Assembly (NCBI RefSeq): GCF_003597395.2 | Contig: NC_133778.1 | Span: 18,514,979 to 18,578,978 of the forward strand | Direction of reading: 5' to 3' | DNA length: 64,000 nucleotides | From: Chelonoidis abingdonii | Lineage: Eukaryota; Chordata; Testudines; Testudinidae | Part shown: positions 10,241 to 21,757 of the stretch, one piece after another | Numbering within the stretch: the stretch's first letter is position 1 | Layout: each line of letters opens with the position of its first letter | Position numbers and translations under genes: made by a program | Notes under the pieces: model-generated | Database searches by the model: none | What the model was told of the DNA's origin: nothing | Seen by the model: only the letters and a program-made list of their open reading frames with translations

Positions 10241-12471
10241 CCTGGAGTTGGTAACCTACATACATACCTGAATGCAGAGACAACTATGTGAACAGAACCC
10301 AGCTATGGGTGCAGGTATTGTTACGCAATAGGCATAGGTTCAAACACGGACATGCAGGAAGTCTCCATATCCCTGTGCACCCTTTAAAAAGGGCCCACAC
10401 AACAAAGTGCATCAAAATCACTGAAGTCCTATTTCAGCCTTCAGGGGACTCCAGTGGCAAGCAGACCTTGTGCTGGCCCTCTGCACAGGGTAAATTTCAC
10501 CCCCCTCCTTTACATGCAGGAACACACGCTAAGAAAGTAGTGGGATGTGAGTCAAAAATGCACACGTCTGAAGAAACACCAGCATGCAAGTGAGCTCCTT
10601 AGCTGTGTATTTCCATCTTTGGCTTTCCTCCCGCTTTTAGGGAGGAGTTACTTGACATCTGCACAGCAGTGGTTTCATTAGCACAGGATCTCGGTTCCCT
10701 GCATTCCCTGCCCTGCTCATTCACCTTGTAATTAGGATTTATATACACGACATGGTGCGGGATCAAGTTTCCTGACTGATCAGCTGCAGTGGATTTTGGT
10801 CATAGAATTCTTGGCCTGACCCCTTCAGTACCTTTGCCAAAATGTAAATGTCCAGACCACTTCTTGGAGCCCCCTTAGCTTTCTTATGGACTAAAAAAAT
10901 ATAGAAACGAGATTCATGGAGCACAGCTCCTCTCTTGAGTTCAGAATCCCATGGAACCACTGAAGCAGGATCAGAACAAAGCCCACTAATTAAGCAGCAA
11001 AATCCTGGAGGATGCCAGCTGGCTCTGGGGATTTGTTTAATTTCATTAATTTGATAGCTGCTGCATCATCATCTCCTGCAGTAACTGGTGTATTGAGCCT
11101 GTCCCTGTGCTCTTATATGAGAGAGGAGAGCAAGATAACTCCATTTCATCCAATAGTTCAGACAGTCTAGACCCAAATTGCACTTTATTAGCTATCTTCA
11201 AAAGGCATTATTTATCAAGTAGTTTTCTGGGAGATTGTTCAATCCACACCCATTACCCATGCAAATTTCCCATGTTGTGTTGGTTAAGCTAGTTGATGCT
11301 ATCATAACTGGACTGACAGCAACCTGTAGGCTTGTCTCCACATTCCAGATCTGCCTTTCTTTTTATTTAGTATGACAGAGCTAGGATTATCAATCCAGGG
11401 GATTTGTACAACTGTGGATAAAAGTTAGCCTAGACATTTTGCCTTTATATAAGAACCTGTGTCAGCTTTGCCATTAAAATTCAACTGAAAACACCTGTGA
11501 GAACTCCATATTTATATTCAAACACCAGGAATATCTCAGTGTTTTTCCACAATACAACGAATCCAAATACATCTCAAAACCTGAATTCAAATAAAATGAA
11601 ACCAGAAGAGGTACGATGATCAAAAGAAGTAAAAGCCTAAAATACTTGGTCATGTTTGTAACCTGATTCATTTGAGTCCATCAAATCCCAGGCCTGTTCC
11701 AGGATTCATCTGGCTTCTAGATCTGGTTTTAAGATATCTTTAAATATTATAAGAAGATTGTTCCCTCTGCCTTCTGTTGTCACAATCATCAAGTTTGGCA
11801 AGGAGGAGCTTCAGTTTGAGTTGAGGAGTCAAGATCATTGGTCGGGTTGGGGGTATTGTTGATAAAGATGCTACATACACTAGTCATCGGAACATACAAT
11901 TTGCCATGCCAGCCCAGCCCATCTTGTCTGGTAACCTGGCTTCATCAGTGGTCAGTATTTGATGATTGTGGCTTCCTGATCCAGTTATCTGATCAGTCTT
12001 TTGGTATTTCCTTCACTGAGTACATCAATCCTTTTGGGGTGTTCCTCATTGTGCATAGTCCAACCCCAGTTATTTTAACTATGCTGCCATACTTGCCCGC
12101 TCTGAGGTTAGGTTTGGGAAAGACTGCATTTACATTTTTTGTCTTCTATTCATCAACATCTATTGAGCCTGAACTATTCCAGCTCCTGTTGCAATTCCTT
12201 AATTATACCGGCCAATCCTGGGATGACAACAGAGGGAGGGATTTTATAACTAATGGCTGTTACATTTGCTATGGGGATTATTGCCTTAAATTTGTGCTAC
12301 CCCACTACATAAGTCAACTTCTTAAAATGTTGGTAATACCAATAACTTCTCAGAGAACATAGCACCAGCTTTTCTCTTGATCTGGAACACTACACAAATG
12401 GTGCACATCAAGGTAGCTGCATTAAAAGAAGGGAGATGGACAAATAGCATTGGCTTGATCAAAACCTTGGA
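10241..12471. other. Unassigned sequence, no supported gene
   Basis: Unique-looking AT-rich DNA. An open frame of 174 codons at 11838-12362 (+) has no motif I recognise. The opposite strand between about 11840 and 12300 also has interrupted coding-like stretches, so this may be a decayed transposon of unknown type. No splice or promoter context supports a host gene. Confidence 0.35.
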
Positions 12472-12907
12472 CAGTGGTTTCCAAACTGTGGGTCAGCCCC
12501 CAAATGGGGTCATGCCATCAGCAGATGGGGTCACGGTGATCCCTTCTGTGTGGAGGACATCATTTTGCTCCTCACAGCCTGACCTCATATATACGGTGCG
12601 TGTGAGGTCATGATGCATGAAGGAGACCATTTTGCTCTATAAAAGGCATCCTCTGCACAATGTAGCCTCGCATGCACCGTATGTACAAGGACACATTGCG
12701 CGGAGGATGCCATTTTGTAGAGCAAAGTGCATGCGAGGTCATGCTGTGTGGAGGACGCCATTTTGTATAGCAAAATGCATGCGAGGTCATGTTGTGTGGA
12801 GAATGCCATTTTGCTCTTCAGTACGATGTCTTCCATGCTGTCTGGGTCCCAACAGGAAATACTTCCTTAAAATCGGGTCATGCTGGCAAAAAGTTTGGGA
12901 GCCCCTG
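12472..12907. mobile_element. 436-bp hAT-like MITE with internal tandem repeats
   Basis: The ends are CAGTGGTTTCCAAACTGTGG and AAAGTTTGGGAGCCCCTG, the CAGNGG...CCCCTG pattern of hAT elements. Flanks ACCTTGGA and GCATAGGA may be a decayed 8-bp duplication. The interior carries a tandem array. Confidence 0.7.
12702..12820. repeat. 48-bp tandem repeat
   Basis: Successive units start at 12702, 12750 and 12798 with GGAGGATGCCATTTTG, GGAGGACGCCATTTTG and GGAGAATGCCATTTTG. Each unit also contains GCATGCGAGGTCATG. Partial related units lie near 12552 and 12622. The array gives repetitive frames on both strands and is not a protein gene. Confidence 0.75.
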
Positions 12908-12915
12908 GCATAGGA

Positions 12916-13329
12916 TAAGCAAGCACTGCATTAAGCTTTGTTACCAAGCTCTGCTTATTTATTGTAATATTCCGGATAGTTCACACATGGGTGTTTCCTG
13001 GGGAGGCAGCTGTGGAGCAGATTTGTTTGTGGAAAAATGCACCTTAGAATCTAAGATGAGTTCTCAGTTGTTATCTACCCACAGTTTCATCTCAGGTCAC
13101 CAAGGGTGAAAGTCTGGGATAGGAATGCTCTATAGCACTCTGCCCTTATAAGAATGTTTTTATTCAACTACAGAGGGGTTGTGGTGTGTAGAAGACATGG
13201 TAGTGATGAACCCTATAGAAAACCTTAGATAGAAAGATATCTCTGTACATGGGAATTGAAAGAATTTCAGGCCACAGCTGGGTGCTTAAAGTTAGCATCC
13301 TATTTCCATGGCTAGAAACCTAAATAACA
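12916..13329. other. No recognisable gene
   Basis: Unique sequence with no motif or repeat structure I can name. Confidence 0.4.
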
Positions 13330-13475
13330 GTGGTCTGATTTTCAGAAGTGCTGTGCATCTGCAAAATCCACTGAAGTCACTCAGCATCTTTGAAAATCAG
13401 GCTATTCTATTTAAGGTGCCCAAGTATGAATTTAAGAGTCTGATTTTAGGCACTCAAGTTTGAAAATTTTGGCCT
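13330..13475. repeat. Gapped-palindrome repeat (CTGATTTTCAGAAGTG family)
   Basis: TCTGATTTTCAGAAGTGCTG at the left faces CTTTGAAAATCAGGC about 60 bp on. A second partial unit with GATTTTAGGCACTCAAG follows. Confidence 0.5.
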
Positions 13476-13833
13476 TAAGGTGAAAACCTTTTGCTTGACT
13501 GTGCAATCCACATTCTGAAGGTTATTTCTGCTCTGAATCCTTCACTAAGATTTTATTTGTAGCTAAAGTCCCAGAAAATTCTTCATATCACCTGTAAGCA
13601 GTGGTTTCCCCAGGAATTGAAATTGGGGGGCGTTTGAATTTACGGGGTGGGGTGTCAGGGCTGATGAGATATATAAAAGAGATATGAATAAAGTAAATGT
13701 TTTGTTAGAATAATGCAAATTTAACATAAGGATAATGCAAGTTACACCAAAGCACATAACAGGTCTAGATTTCTAAAAAAATTTTAAAAAATGCATTTAA
13801 GTTAAATTGACTTTTGAAACGTAAGTCGTCATG

Positions 13834-14979
13834 GGATAAGAGGGAAGTCCTGTCATGGGTCAGTAACTGGTTAAAAAATGGGGAAACAAAGGGTAGGAAT
13901 AAATTATAGTTTCAGAATGGAGAGAGAGAAATAGTGGTATCCTGAGGTAGTAATGGACCATTACTGTTAAACATACTCATAAATGATCTGGAAAAATAGG
14001 CAACAGCATGAGGGCAAAATTCTTGAGATACAAAACTATTCAAGATAGTCCCGGCAGACTGCGAAGAGTTACAGAAGGATCTCACAAAACTGGGTGACGG
14101 CAACAAATGGCAGACAAATTCAATGTTGATAAATGCAAAAGTAATGGCACACTGGAAAACAATCTCAACTATAAATACAAAATGAAGAATCTGAATTAGC
14201 TGTTAACACTCGAGGAGTTTGGAGGCATTTGGATAGTTCTCGAAAACATCCACTCAATGCAGCGGCAGTCAAAAAAAGTGACAGAATGTTGGGAATCATT
14301 AGAAAGGATAGATATAAAACAAATATATCATATGCCTCTATGTAATCCATGTATGTGCGCACCTTGAGTACTGTGCAGATTGGTCACCCATCTGCCAAAA
14401 GATATATATGGAAGGAAAAGGTAAGCAGAGATGGGCAACAAATGATTAGGGTACTGAAACAGGAAGAGAAATTAAAAGTACTGGAATTTAGACTAGAAAA
14501 GAAACGAACTAAGGGGGGATAATAAAGAGTCTATAAATTTGCACTGGTTGAGAAAGTGAATAAGGAAATGTATTTAACTTCTTCACATACACGAGATACT
14601 AGCAGTCACCCAATGAAATTAATAGGCAGCAGATTTTAAAAAACAAAGTAAGTCACTCTTCACACACATAAAGTCAGTTTATGGAATCTCGCCAAGGGGA
14701 TGCTGGAAGACCCAAACTAACAGATTAACAAACTAGATAAATTCCTGGAGAATAGGTCCATCAGTGGCTATTAGCCAGGATGGGGAGGGATGCAACACCA
14801 TGCTCTGAGTGTCCCTAGCCTGTTTGCCAGAAGCTGGGAATGGGCAATAGGATGGATCACTTGATGATTACCTGTTCTGTTCATTCCCTCTGAAGCACCT
14901 GGCCTTGACCATTGTCAGAAGACAGGATACTGGGCTATATGAACCATTGGTCTGACCCAGTATGACCATTCTTATGTAA
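13834..14979 (+). mobile_element. CR1 LINE 3' fragment, sense strand
   Basis: It runs from GGGATAAGAGGGAAGTCC through a decayed reverse transcriptase region to the 3' end GGTCTGACCCAGTATGACC. Shared blocks with the antisense copies at 6769-8901 and 28158-28995 include GTTGATAAATGCAAAAGTAATG, GCGGCAGTCAAAAAA and GGTCCATCAGTGGCTATTAG. Coding frames are broken by many small indels, so this is an old insertion. Confidence 0.85.
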
Positions 14980-15678
14980 AAATTAATTATAATAATAAAA
15001 ATAGATAGGAACGATGTGAGATAACAACCTTGGCAAATAATGCATTTTAAAAATCTTGGCCTACTAGGAAACATATATTTATATAAGTTTCCATTCCCAG
15101 TCACAAATCTAGCATTCTGGAGCAAAGTCACTAAAATATAGTCCAACAAACAAATGTTTATTTAATGTGCCCCTCACTTTTCCTGCCACCACACCCCACT
15201 CACTGGTGTTGTCCTTGGTCTGTGGAGACTCAGAATTCAGAGGTGCTTTCACGTGAGTACACCTCCCAGGTGGGGGGCAAGAAGGTACCTTGTTCGTTCT
15301 TCCAGCTGCTCACAGTTCGCTCTGGCCACTGCTGTTTGTTGTGCCACCATTCACTCCACCACTCTGTTACCAATGGCCCTCCGCAGTCATCTTCTGCTAC
15401 CACCTGTCACTATGACCTCTGCGAGTTGGTCTCTTGAGTTCCACCCAGCTGTCAGTGATTTCAGCTGAGCTCTCAGTGCGGGAACCTCGCTGCTAATGTA
15501 GTCTGGGCTGTCCCTTACACAAAAACACTGTACCCACAGGAACACTGTCCCCACAGCAGGACTAAGCACTTAGACCTGATTGTCAGTGATTTCAGCTGAA
15601 CAAAAGACTGTCTATGGAGTCTAATCAGCTCTGTCTTTAAACAGTGGAGAGGGACAGGTCCCCACCCTCTCTCTTGAT
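14980..15678. other. Unassigned; contains a 19-bp direct repeat
   Basis: TGTCAGTGATTTCAGCTGA occurs at 15450-15468 and 15581-15599. The surrounding sequence is moderately GC-rich with short overlapping frames. It could be part of an unrecognised repeat, but no termini were found. Confidence 0.35.
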
Positions 15679-15897
15679 TAGGGTGACCAGATGTCCCGAT
15701 AAAATCAGGACCGTCCTGATATTTGGGTGGTTGTCCCACGTCCCAACTGATCTTTGGTCAGGACGCAATTTGTCCCAATATATTTTTTTTTTCCTCCGCC
15801 AGCAGCACTCGGCATTTTTTCCCCCCCTCCACTGGCAGCACTCTGCTTCACCCCACCATGTGTCCCGATATTTTCTTCATCTCATCTGGTCACCCTA
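15679..15897. mobile_element. 219-bp hAT-like MITE with perfect 8-bp duplication
   Basis: The ends are TAGGGTGACCAGATG and CATCTGGTCACCCTA. The target duplication CTCTTGAT is perfect at 15671-15678 and 15898-15905. Homology to 6084-6206 covers the termini. The interior has a poly-T and poly-C segment and no coding capacity. Confidence 0.85.
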
Positions 15898-15905
15898 CTC
15901 TTGAT

Positions 15906-16362
15906 GCCCTCAATCAGCACAGGCTAAATACAGTTCTACTGCCCTTTACTCATTTCATATCCTCTTCCCTCACATTCAAGTGTTTTGTAACCCAACCCCA
16001 TCCAAAATCTATCACTTGGGCAACACAACTCTGTTTTCTGGATACTAGGTAGATTAGGTGTGAATGTAAATACAATCTGGTCCTGAAGCCTTTCCCCACA
16101 GCCCCCAGCTCATCACTAGCTGTCAGGGAGAGCTCATTTAGAGTTTGCTTATAAATCATCATTTGAAATTATTAGGTTGCCCAACATCACTGAAATGAAT
16201 GACTGAATTGGGTTCTAGAAAAAAAACAGCTGTATAAGGAAGCATTATGTTATCTTCAAATCTATTGTCTTTTTCAGATGCAGTATTTACATACACTGTA
16301 TATGCTTTATAAGGGTGTATTAATTTAATTTCAATTTCAGACAACATGTCCTAAATTGGATT
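15906..16362. other. No recognisable gene
   Basis: AT-rich unique sequence. Nothing supported. Confidence 0.4.
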
Positions 16363-17345
16363 TTCAGAGTAGCAGCGTTAGTCGGTATCGCAAAAAAGAC
16401 CACGGAGTATTGTGCACCTTAAGAGACTAACAAATTTATTTGAAGCATCAGCTTCGTGAAGCTATAGCCCACTAACGGAGCAGTAGAAGGAACATATAGT
16501 GAGGAATATATATAATACAGAGCAGAACATGAAAAGGGGGAGCTTGCCCAATCCAACTCTAAGCAGGCTAATTATCTAAGAGAGCTATTGTCGTCAGAGA
16601 AAAAAAACAGTTGTAGTAGATAATCAAGACAGCTATTTAGAAGTTTGACAAGAGGAGCTGTGAGGTACTTAACATGGGGAATATATTCAATACTGAGTTT
16701 GGTCTCAGCCATTCCAGTCTCTATTTAGCCTAAGTCGATAGTACTAGTATTGCTATCAATGCAAGTTCACTAGTTTCCTCGTAAGTCTGTTTGAAGCTTT
16801 CCTGTTGCAAAATGCGCACCTTTATCTGTTACTGATTGACACCAGAGTAGTTGAAGTGTCTCCGTATGGTTTTTTTAATGTTATGATTCCTGACGTCAGA
16901 TTTGTCCTTATTCTTTGTGCTACACGGTCTGTTGGCCTGTAACATGGCAGAGGTGGCATTGCTGGCACATGATGTGCAATTACACATTGGTAGATGTGCA
17001 GGGGAATGAGCCCATGATGGCTGGCTGATGTGATTAGCTCAATTGATGGGTCACTTGACTCAGATTGAAGGAACAGAGTTGGCATCAGGCTTTGTTGCAA
17101 AAGGATAGTTCCTGGTTAGTGTTTGTCTGGTGTATGGTTGCTGCTGAGTAATAACTGCTTCAAAGGTTGAGGGCTGTCTATAGCAAGACAGGTCTGTCTC
17201 CAAGGATTTGGTGCGGGTGAGGATCATCTTTAGATAAGTTGTTAGCATCTTGAATGATGTGCTGGAAGGTTTTAAGTGGGGCTGAAGGTACAAGTAGTGA
17301 TTCTTATTTTCTATTGGGCCGCGGTATAGGTGACTCGGGTATCTT
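16363..17345 (-). mobile_element. Penelope-like retroelement 3' region, decayed
   Basis: The left boundary TTCAGAGTAGCAGCGTTAGT and GAGACTAACAAATTTATTTG with GCATCAGCTTCGTGAAGC match the 3' end of an abundant turtle Penelope-like family as I recognise it. Read on the - strand, the frames give remnants of the linker and GIY-YIG endonuclease segment: CQQC, then SAM, then SDVRNHNIKK spread over two frames near 16980-16870. Upstream come KPSSTSFKMLTTYLKMILT and FATKPDANS (17290-17060). All frames carry indels and the catalytic GIY-YIG core is not intact. Confidence 0.6.
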
Positions 17346-17397
17346 CTGTGTCTGAGATAAAAAAAAAAGAGAATGTATATCTCTCAGTAGTAGCATT

Positions 17398-18492
17398 CTC
17401 TTTTTATGAAAATACAACTTACAAATGTAATTTTTTGTTGTTACAATAACTGCACTATAAACAAAACAAGGTAAAAAATTAGAGCCAAAGTCACTCAGTC
17501 TACGCTTGTTCAGCAATGGCTAAGACAAACGACATTGTTACATTTAAGGAGATAATGCTGCCCGTTCATATTTACAGTGTAACCAAAAGCGAGAACAGGC
17601 ATTTGCATGCCTGTTGTAGTTGACATTGCAAGGTATTATGTCCAGATATTCCTAAACATTTGTATGCCTTCGCACGCTTCAGCTGCCATTCACGAGAATG
17701 CTTCCATGCCTGATGAACTCGTTCTAGAAAATAATGGATTAATTAAATTTGTCACTGAACGTCTTGGGGGAGAATTATATGTTTCTCTGCTCTGGTTTTA
17801 CCTGCATTCTCCATATATTTCACATTATAGTATCTCAGATGATGACTCAGCAATGTTCGTTTTAACGAACACTCTTCCTGCAGAATATTGAAAAAACATA
17901 AAGACAATACCTATGTGAGAATTTCTAAAGATAGGCTATGCTGACCCGAGGTTTAGAATCGAATTGCTTCCAAAATCAAGTGGACGAGGTAGGAGCATGG
18001 CTTTCAGAATCTTAAACCGAGCACACTCTGTATGGGGAGAACTACAGAACCCAAACCACCAAATAAAATTAACCTTCTGCTGGTGACATCTGACTCAGAT
18101 TATGAAAATGAACATGTCAGTCTGCACTGCTTTGGATTGTTATCGAGCAGAACCTGTCATCAGCCTGGATGCATGTCCTCTTGAATGGTGGATGAATCAT
18201 GAAGGGACATATGAATTTTTAGCGCATCTGGCATGTAAATATCTTGCGATGCTGGCTGCAGCAGTGCATTGTGAACACCTGTTCTCACTTTCAGGTGACA
18301 TTGTGAACAAGAAGTAGGTAGCATTATCTCCTTCAAATGTAAACAAACTTGTTCATCTGAGCGATTGGTTGAACAAGAAATAGGAATGAGTGGACTTGTA
18401 GGCACTAAAATTTTACATTGTTTTATTTTTGAATGCAATTATTTTTTGTACATAATTCTACGTTTGTAAGTTCAACTTTCATGATAAAGAGA
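17398..18492. repeat. Roughly 200-bp inverted repeat around hAT fragment
   Basis: The left arm 17398-17598 is the reverse complement of the right arm 18279-18492 with moderate mismatch. Paired landmarks are GAGATAATGCTGCC against GCATTATCTCC, AAACAAAACAAGG against TTGTTTTA, and ACTTACAAATGTA against ACGTTTGTAAGT. The spacer is about 680 bp. Transcripts could fold into a long hairpin. Confidence 0.75.
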
Positions 18493-18740
18493 TTACATTA
18501 CAGTACTTGTATTAGGTGAATTGAAAAATACTGTTTCTTCTGTTTTTTACCGTGCAAATATTTGTAATAAAAATATATATAAAGTGAGCACTGTACACTT
18601 TGTATTCTGTGTTGTAGTTGAAATCAATATATCTGAAACATCCACAAATATTTAAATAAATGGGATTCTATTATTGTTGAACAGTGCGATTAATTACACA
18701 ATTAATCGTGATTCATTTTTTTCATCGTTGGACATCCATA
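17398..18740 (+). pseudogene. hAT (ZBED-like) transposase C-terminal relic
   Basis: A frame at 18102-18317 encodes ISLDACPLEWWMNHEGTYE and LFSLSGDIVNKK, the hAT C-terminal dimerisation region (W-W...P..E..FS..G). Upstream pieces (17607-17891 and the stretch to 18090) include FVTERLGGELY and other transposase remnants with frameshifts and stops. The right end, near 18680-18740, has GCGATTAATTACACAATTAATCGTG before the apparent terminus. The first 200 bp are an inverted copy of the gene's own 3' end, so the locus is a rearranged derivative rather than a simple decayed copy. Confidence 0.75.
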
Positions 18741-20654
18741 ATTTAAACCCACTCTGTTTAAAAAAAAGATGGGCAAAACAAAATCTTTATCTTATAGGTA
18801 TTTTTTTTATCAATAACTAAAATTATGCAGCTGTCTTCAAATTGATCAGACTCACTAACAGTGCAGCTGTCAGAAGATTTGATGAAAATATATTCATTTG
18901 AAAATATAATTTCTTTGTAGTTGCTGGATTTTCTTCACCCTCAGACTGTCTGGACCACTGGGAGAGGTTGCACAGCTCTGAATGATTGATTTTTTTTTTC
19001 AAATGACATGTGAAGTAGTTGGGAAGCTACTATGTTATGAATTCAAATGAAAGGCTTTTTAAAAACAGAGTTGAAGTGAACAACAAATTAAAAATACAAA
19101 CGCCTTGTTCTGCCCTTTGGCCTACCTGTCTATGTCTTTATGAACACAGAGAGAGGGACTTCCAGAGGAGATACTTCTGTGAAAATAATCTTACCATTAC
19201 TCCCCCTACCAGCACAGACATGCTGTGCCGAATTGCAGCAGTCCCTGTGTGGGTGAACGGGGTTCTGGTGCCCCTCCCCTACCTCCTTAGCACAACCCCA
19301 TAGGAGGCAATTGGAATGCGGCTGTTAGTGGATCCTGAGTGCAATGCAAAGGCGGCTATCCCATAGGGTGCTAGTGTAAACATTTTTAAAAGTTGTGGGT
19401 TTGTTGGAGGCCACATTCATGAGGAGGAAGCCAGAAGATAAACATCCAAGCGAGGAATGTGGGAAGCTAGAGAAAGAAATAGGGAAGCCCTGGGCTGCTA
19501 ACTCCAACCATCCAAAAATCATGAGTGAGGCCCCCGAAAATCCTGGCTTAAAAAACATGAGACATAACAATAATAAATGTGGGGTTATTTTTATTCATCT
19601 TCTGGTTTTTGACCCTTTAAGTCTCATGTTTTCAAACTTTTTCTCCATCACCATAGTGGCTGGAAGGCTGGAAACACAGATAATGAAAGCTGAGATCCTC
19701 ATCTATTTGCTCCACTCCCGGAGCTTGGGTTTAAGAAAAACACCAAATATCGCAAGACTCTCAATAAAATCACAAGAGCTGGCAGCTTGGAGAACTAGAC
19801 CAGGTAGGATGGAGGGGAATTTCGAGGAGGGGAGCCAAGTAACTGGGTTGGAAAGAGAACGAAAACCAGAGGGGAGAAATGAAAAGTGTGACAGGGAGAG
19901 GAAGCAAAGAATTCAAGGATTGGGTTACGTTAATGAGGTCATATATATGTACTGAACATGCAGATTAGGGCACTATTTCATTTGCATGAGTTCTCCAGTT
20001 TTCTAAACCTTAAAAAGTATGATGTTGTAATTTTTTAAAGCAATACTGTATGTCTTGCCCGGATAAGATAGTGCTCACAGACCTCCAGAAATAAGTACCG
20101 GTAGTTTTTAGGGGACCCCTGGAAATTTGACATGGGAGAAGGAGTAATGCTTTTGTATGTTGAAAAGGAATTTGGAATTACAAGTATGACCTTAATCTGA
20201 TGTATCTACAGAACATCTGTAGTAGTTTTTTAGGGAGTAAAATATAGCCTATTTTAAAGGCCATCACAAAGTCTGCATCTACCATAAGTGTAAAGTAGGG
20301 TGAGTTTCACAGGTCTATTTATTTCAGCTGCTTTGGACCACTCTGGGGACACAAACAGACTCAAGGTTTATGGCTGCTTTGCATTACCAGAGCAGTTTGA
20401 ACAGTCGGAGCACGTGAGTCTGGCTCATAGTGCATACAAAATAATTCTTGGAAAGATAGTTTTATGAATGATAAACTATGTAAAATGCTTTTCTCCCTGG
20501 CATTATTCATATCTGTGTAGTTATCAGACTGCAAATAAGTCTGAACCAAATGCAGAAACACTTTATGAAAATAGAGCGTATATATCAATGTATGTTGTGT
20601 ATAACTGGTGCCATTTGAAATGATGAAGTACTACTAGCCGATCTTTATCAAATA
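18741..20654. other. No gene; one dispersed repeat copy near 19515-19680
   Basis: AAAAATCATGAGTGAGG, AACATGAGACATAA, GGGGTTATTTTTATTCATC and CATGTTTTCAAACTTTTTCTCC place 19515-19680 in the same dispersed family as 51950-52120. The open frame of 186 codons at 19395-19955 spans this repeat and has no motif I recognise. The rest appears unique. Confidence 0.45.
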
Positions 20655-21060
20655 ATACTTCTTTTTTATATAATGCCTTCCATCTGAGATCTCAGAACAC
20701 TTTGCAAACATTACTGAATTAACCTTCTCAATGCCCCTACAAGGTACTGAACCAATACTATACCTATTATACAGATGTGAGAATTGATACACAGAGAGAT
20801 TAAAACCAAATGCCAAAATTTTCCAAGTTGTGTACCTTGAAGTTAAGCACCTAAATCCATATTTAAATACCATTTAAAATTTTTTTTATGGGATCTGTGG
20901 GTTCTCATCATCTTTGAAAATCAGGCACATTATTTTCATGTTGTTATGGATGCAGACACCTCATTGAGTTTAAATGATTTACCCAAAGTCACGTAGGCAG
21001 TGTGTAGCAGAGTTGACAAAACTCTGAGTCCTGTGCTTTAACCAAAAGACCGCTCTACTT
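20655..21060 (-). repeat. CORE/MIR-like SINE, antisense, interrupted
   Basis: Left part: ATCTGAGATCTCAGAACACTTTGC to AGATGTGAGAATTGATACACAG. Right part: AAATGATTTACCCAAAGTCAC and AGTCCTGTGCTTTAACCAAAAG, the reversed tRNA-like head. Between them (about 20804-20968) is an insertion containing CTTTGAAAATCAGGCAC, a member of the gapped-palindrome family. Confidence 0.65.
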
Positions 21061-21584
21061 AGGTCCCAGTTTAACTTTTTTGCATTTTTATGATAATTTT
21101 TTCCTCCTGTAACAAATAAGAGCCTCCAATTTATCAAAAAAAAGTGCTGAATGCACTCCAATAGATTAATTTGATCTAAGTACCTATTTCAGCCAGAAAT
21201 GGGCAAGGATCCAGATCTCACCTGAATGTGAGGAAATTCTGATCTGAAATAAGAACCCAGCTTTGGGACATCTCTAGTTTTAACTGTATGGAAAAAGTGA
21301 TGATTTTTAGAAATAAATGTGTTTGAAATAAAAATAATAATAAAAAAAAGCCGGGCTAAACTGTGGGTCTCATCACATCCTATTGATTTGCTGTTGTTTT
21401 AATGATGGTGCCTATCATAAATGTACAGGCTTGGCCATGATGGAGATCCAGACTGAACATTTTGTCAATTCCATTTCCCTCCTTAGGCCTTGATCCTGCA
21501 AGGAGCTCACCATGAACTGATCCTTGGACTCACATAGAACTCCACTCACTTTGCTAAAACACAGGGTCAGCCTGCGCTGAGCTA

Positions 21585-21755
21585 CACTTCTACCTGTTAT
21601 AACGTGAATTTGGATGTAATGTAGCAAAGCAGTGCTCCAGGGGGACAGGGCTTCGCACTCCGGCGGATCAAATCAAGTTCGATATAATGTGGTTTCACCT
21701 ATAACGCGGTAAGATTTTTGGCTCCCGAGGACAGCGTTATATCGAGGTAGAGGTG
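21585..21755. mobile_element. 171-bp TA-flanked (Tc1/mariner-type) MITE
   Basis: The ends are CACTTCTACCTGTTATAACG and CGTTATATCGAGGTAGAGGTG, inverted with few mismatches. TA dinucleotides flank both sides (21583-21584 and 21756-21757). Further internal inverted blocks include GATATAATGTGG and CTATAACGCGG. It has no coding capacity. Confidence 0.8.
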
Positions 21756-21757
21756 TA

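Noticed and set aside
12702..12820. CRISPR-like array
   Set aside because: Units are contiguous with no unique spacers, the genome is vertebrate, and the array lies in a MITE.
12585..12913. Repetitive open frames on both strands with MRGH/WRMPFC-type repeats
   Set aside because: They are translations of a 48-bp minisatellite inside a MITE, not a repeat protein.
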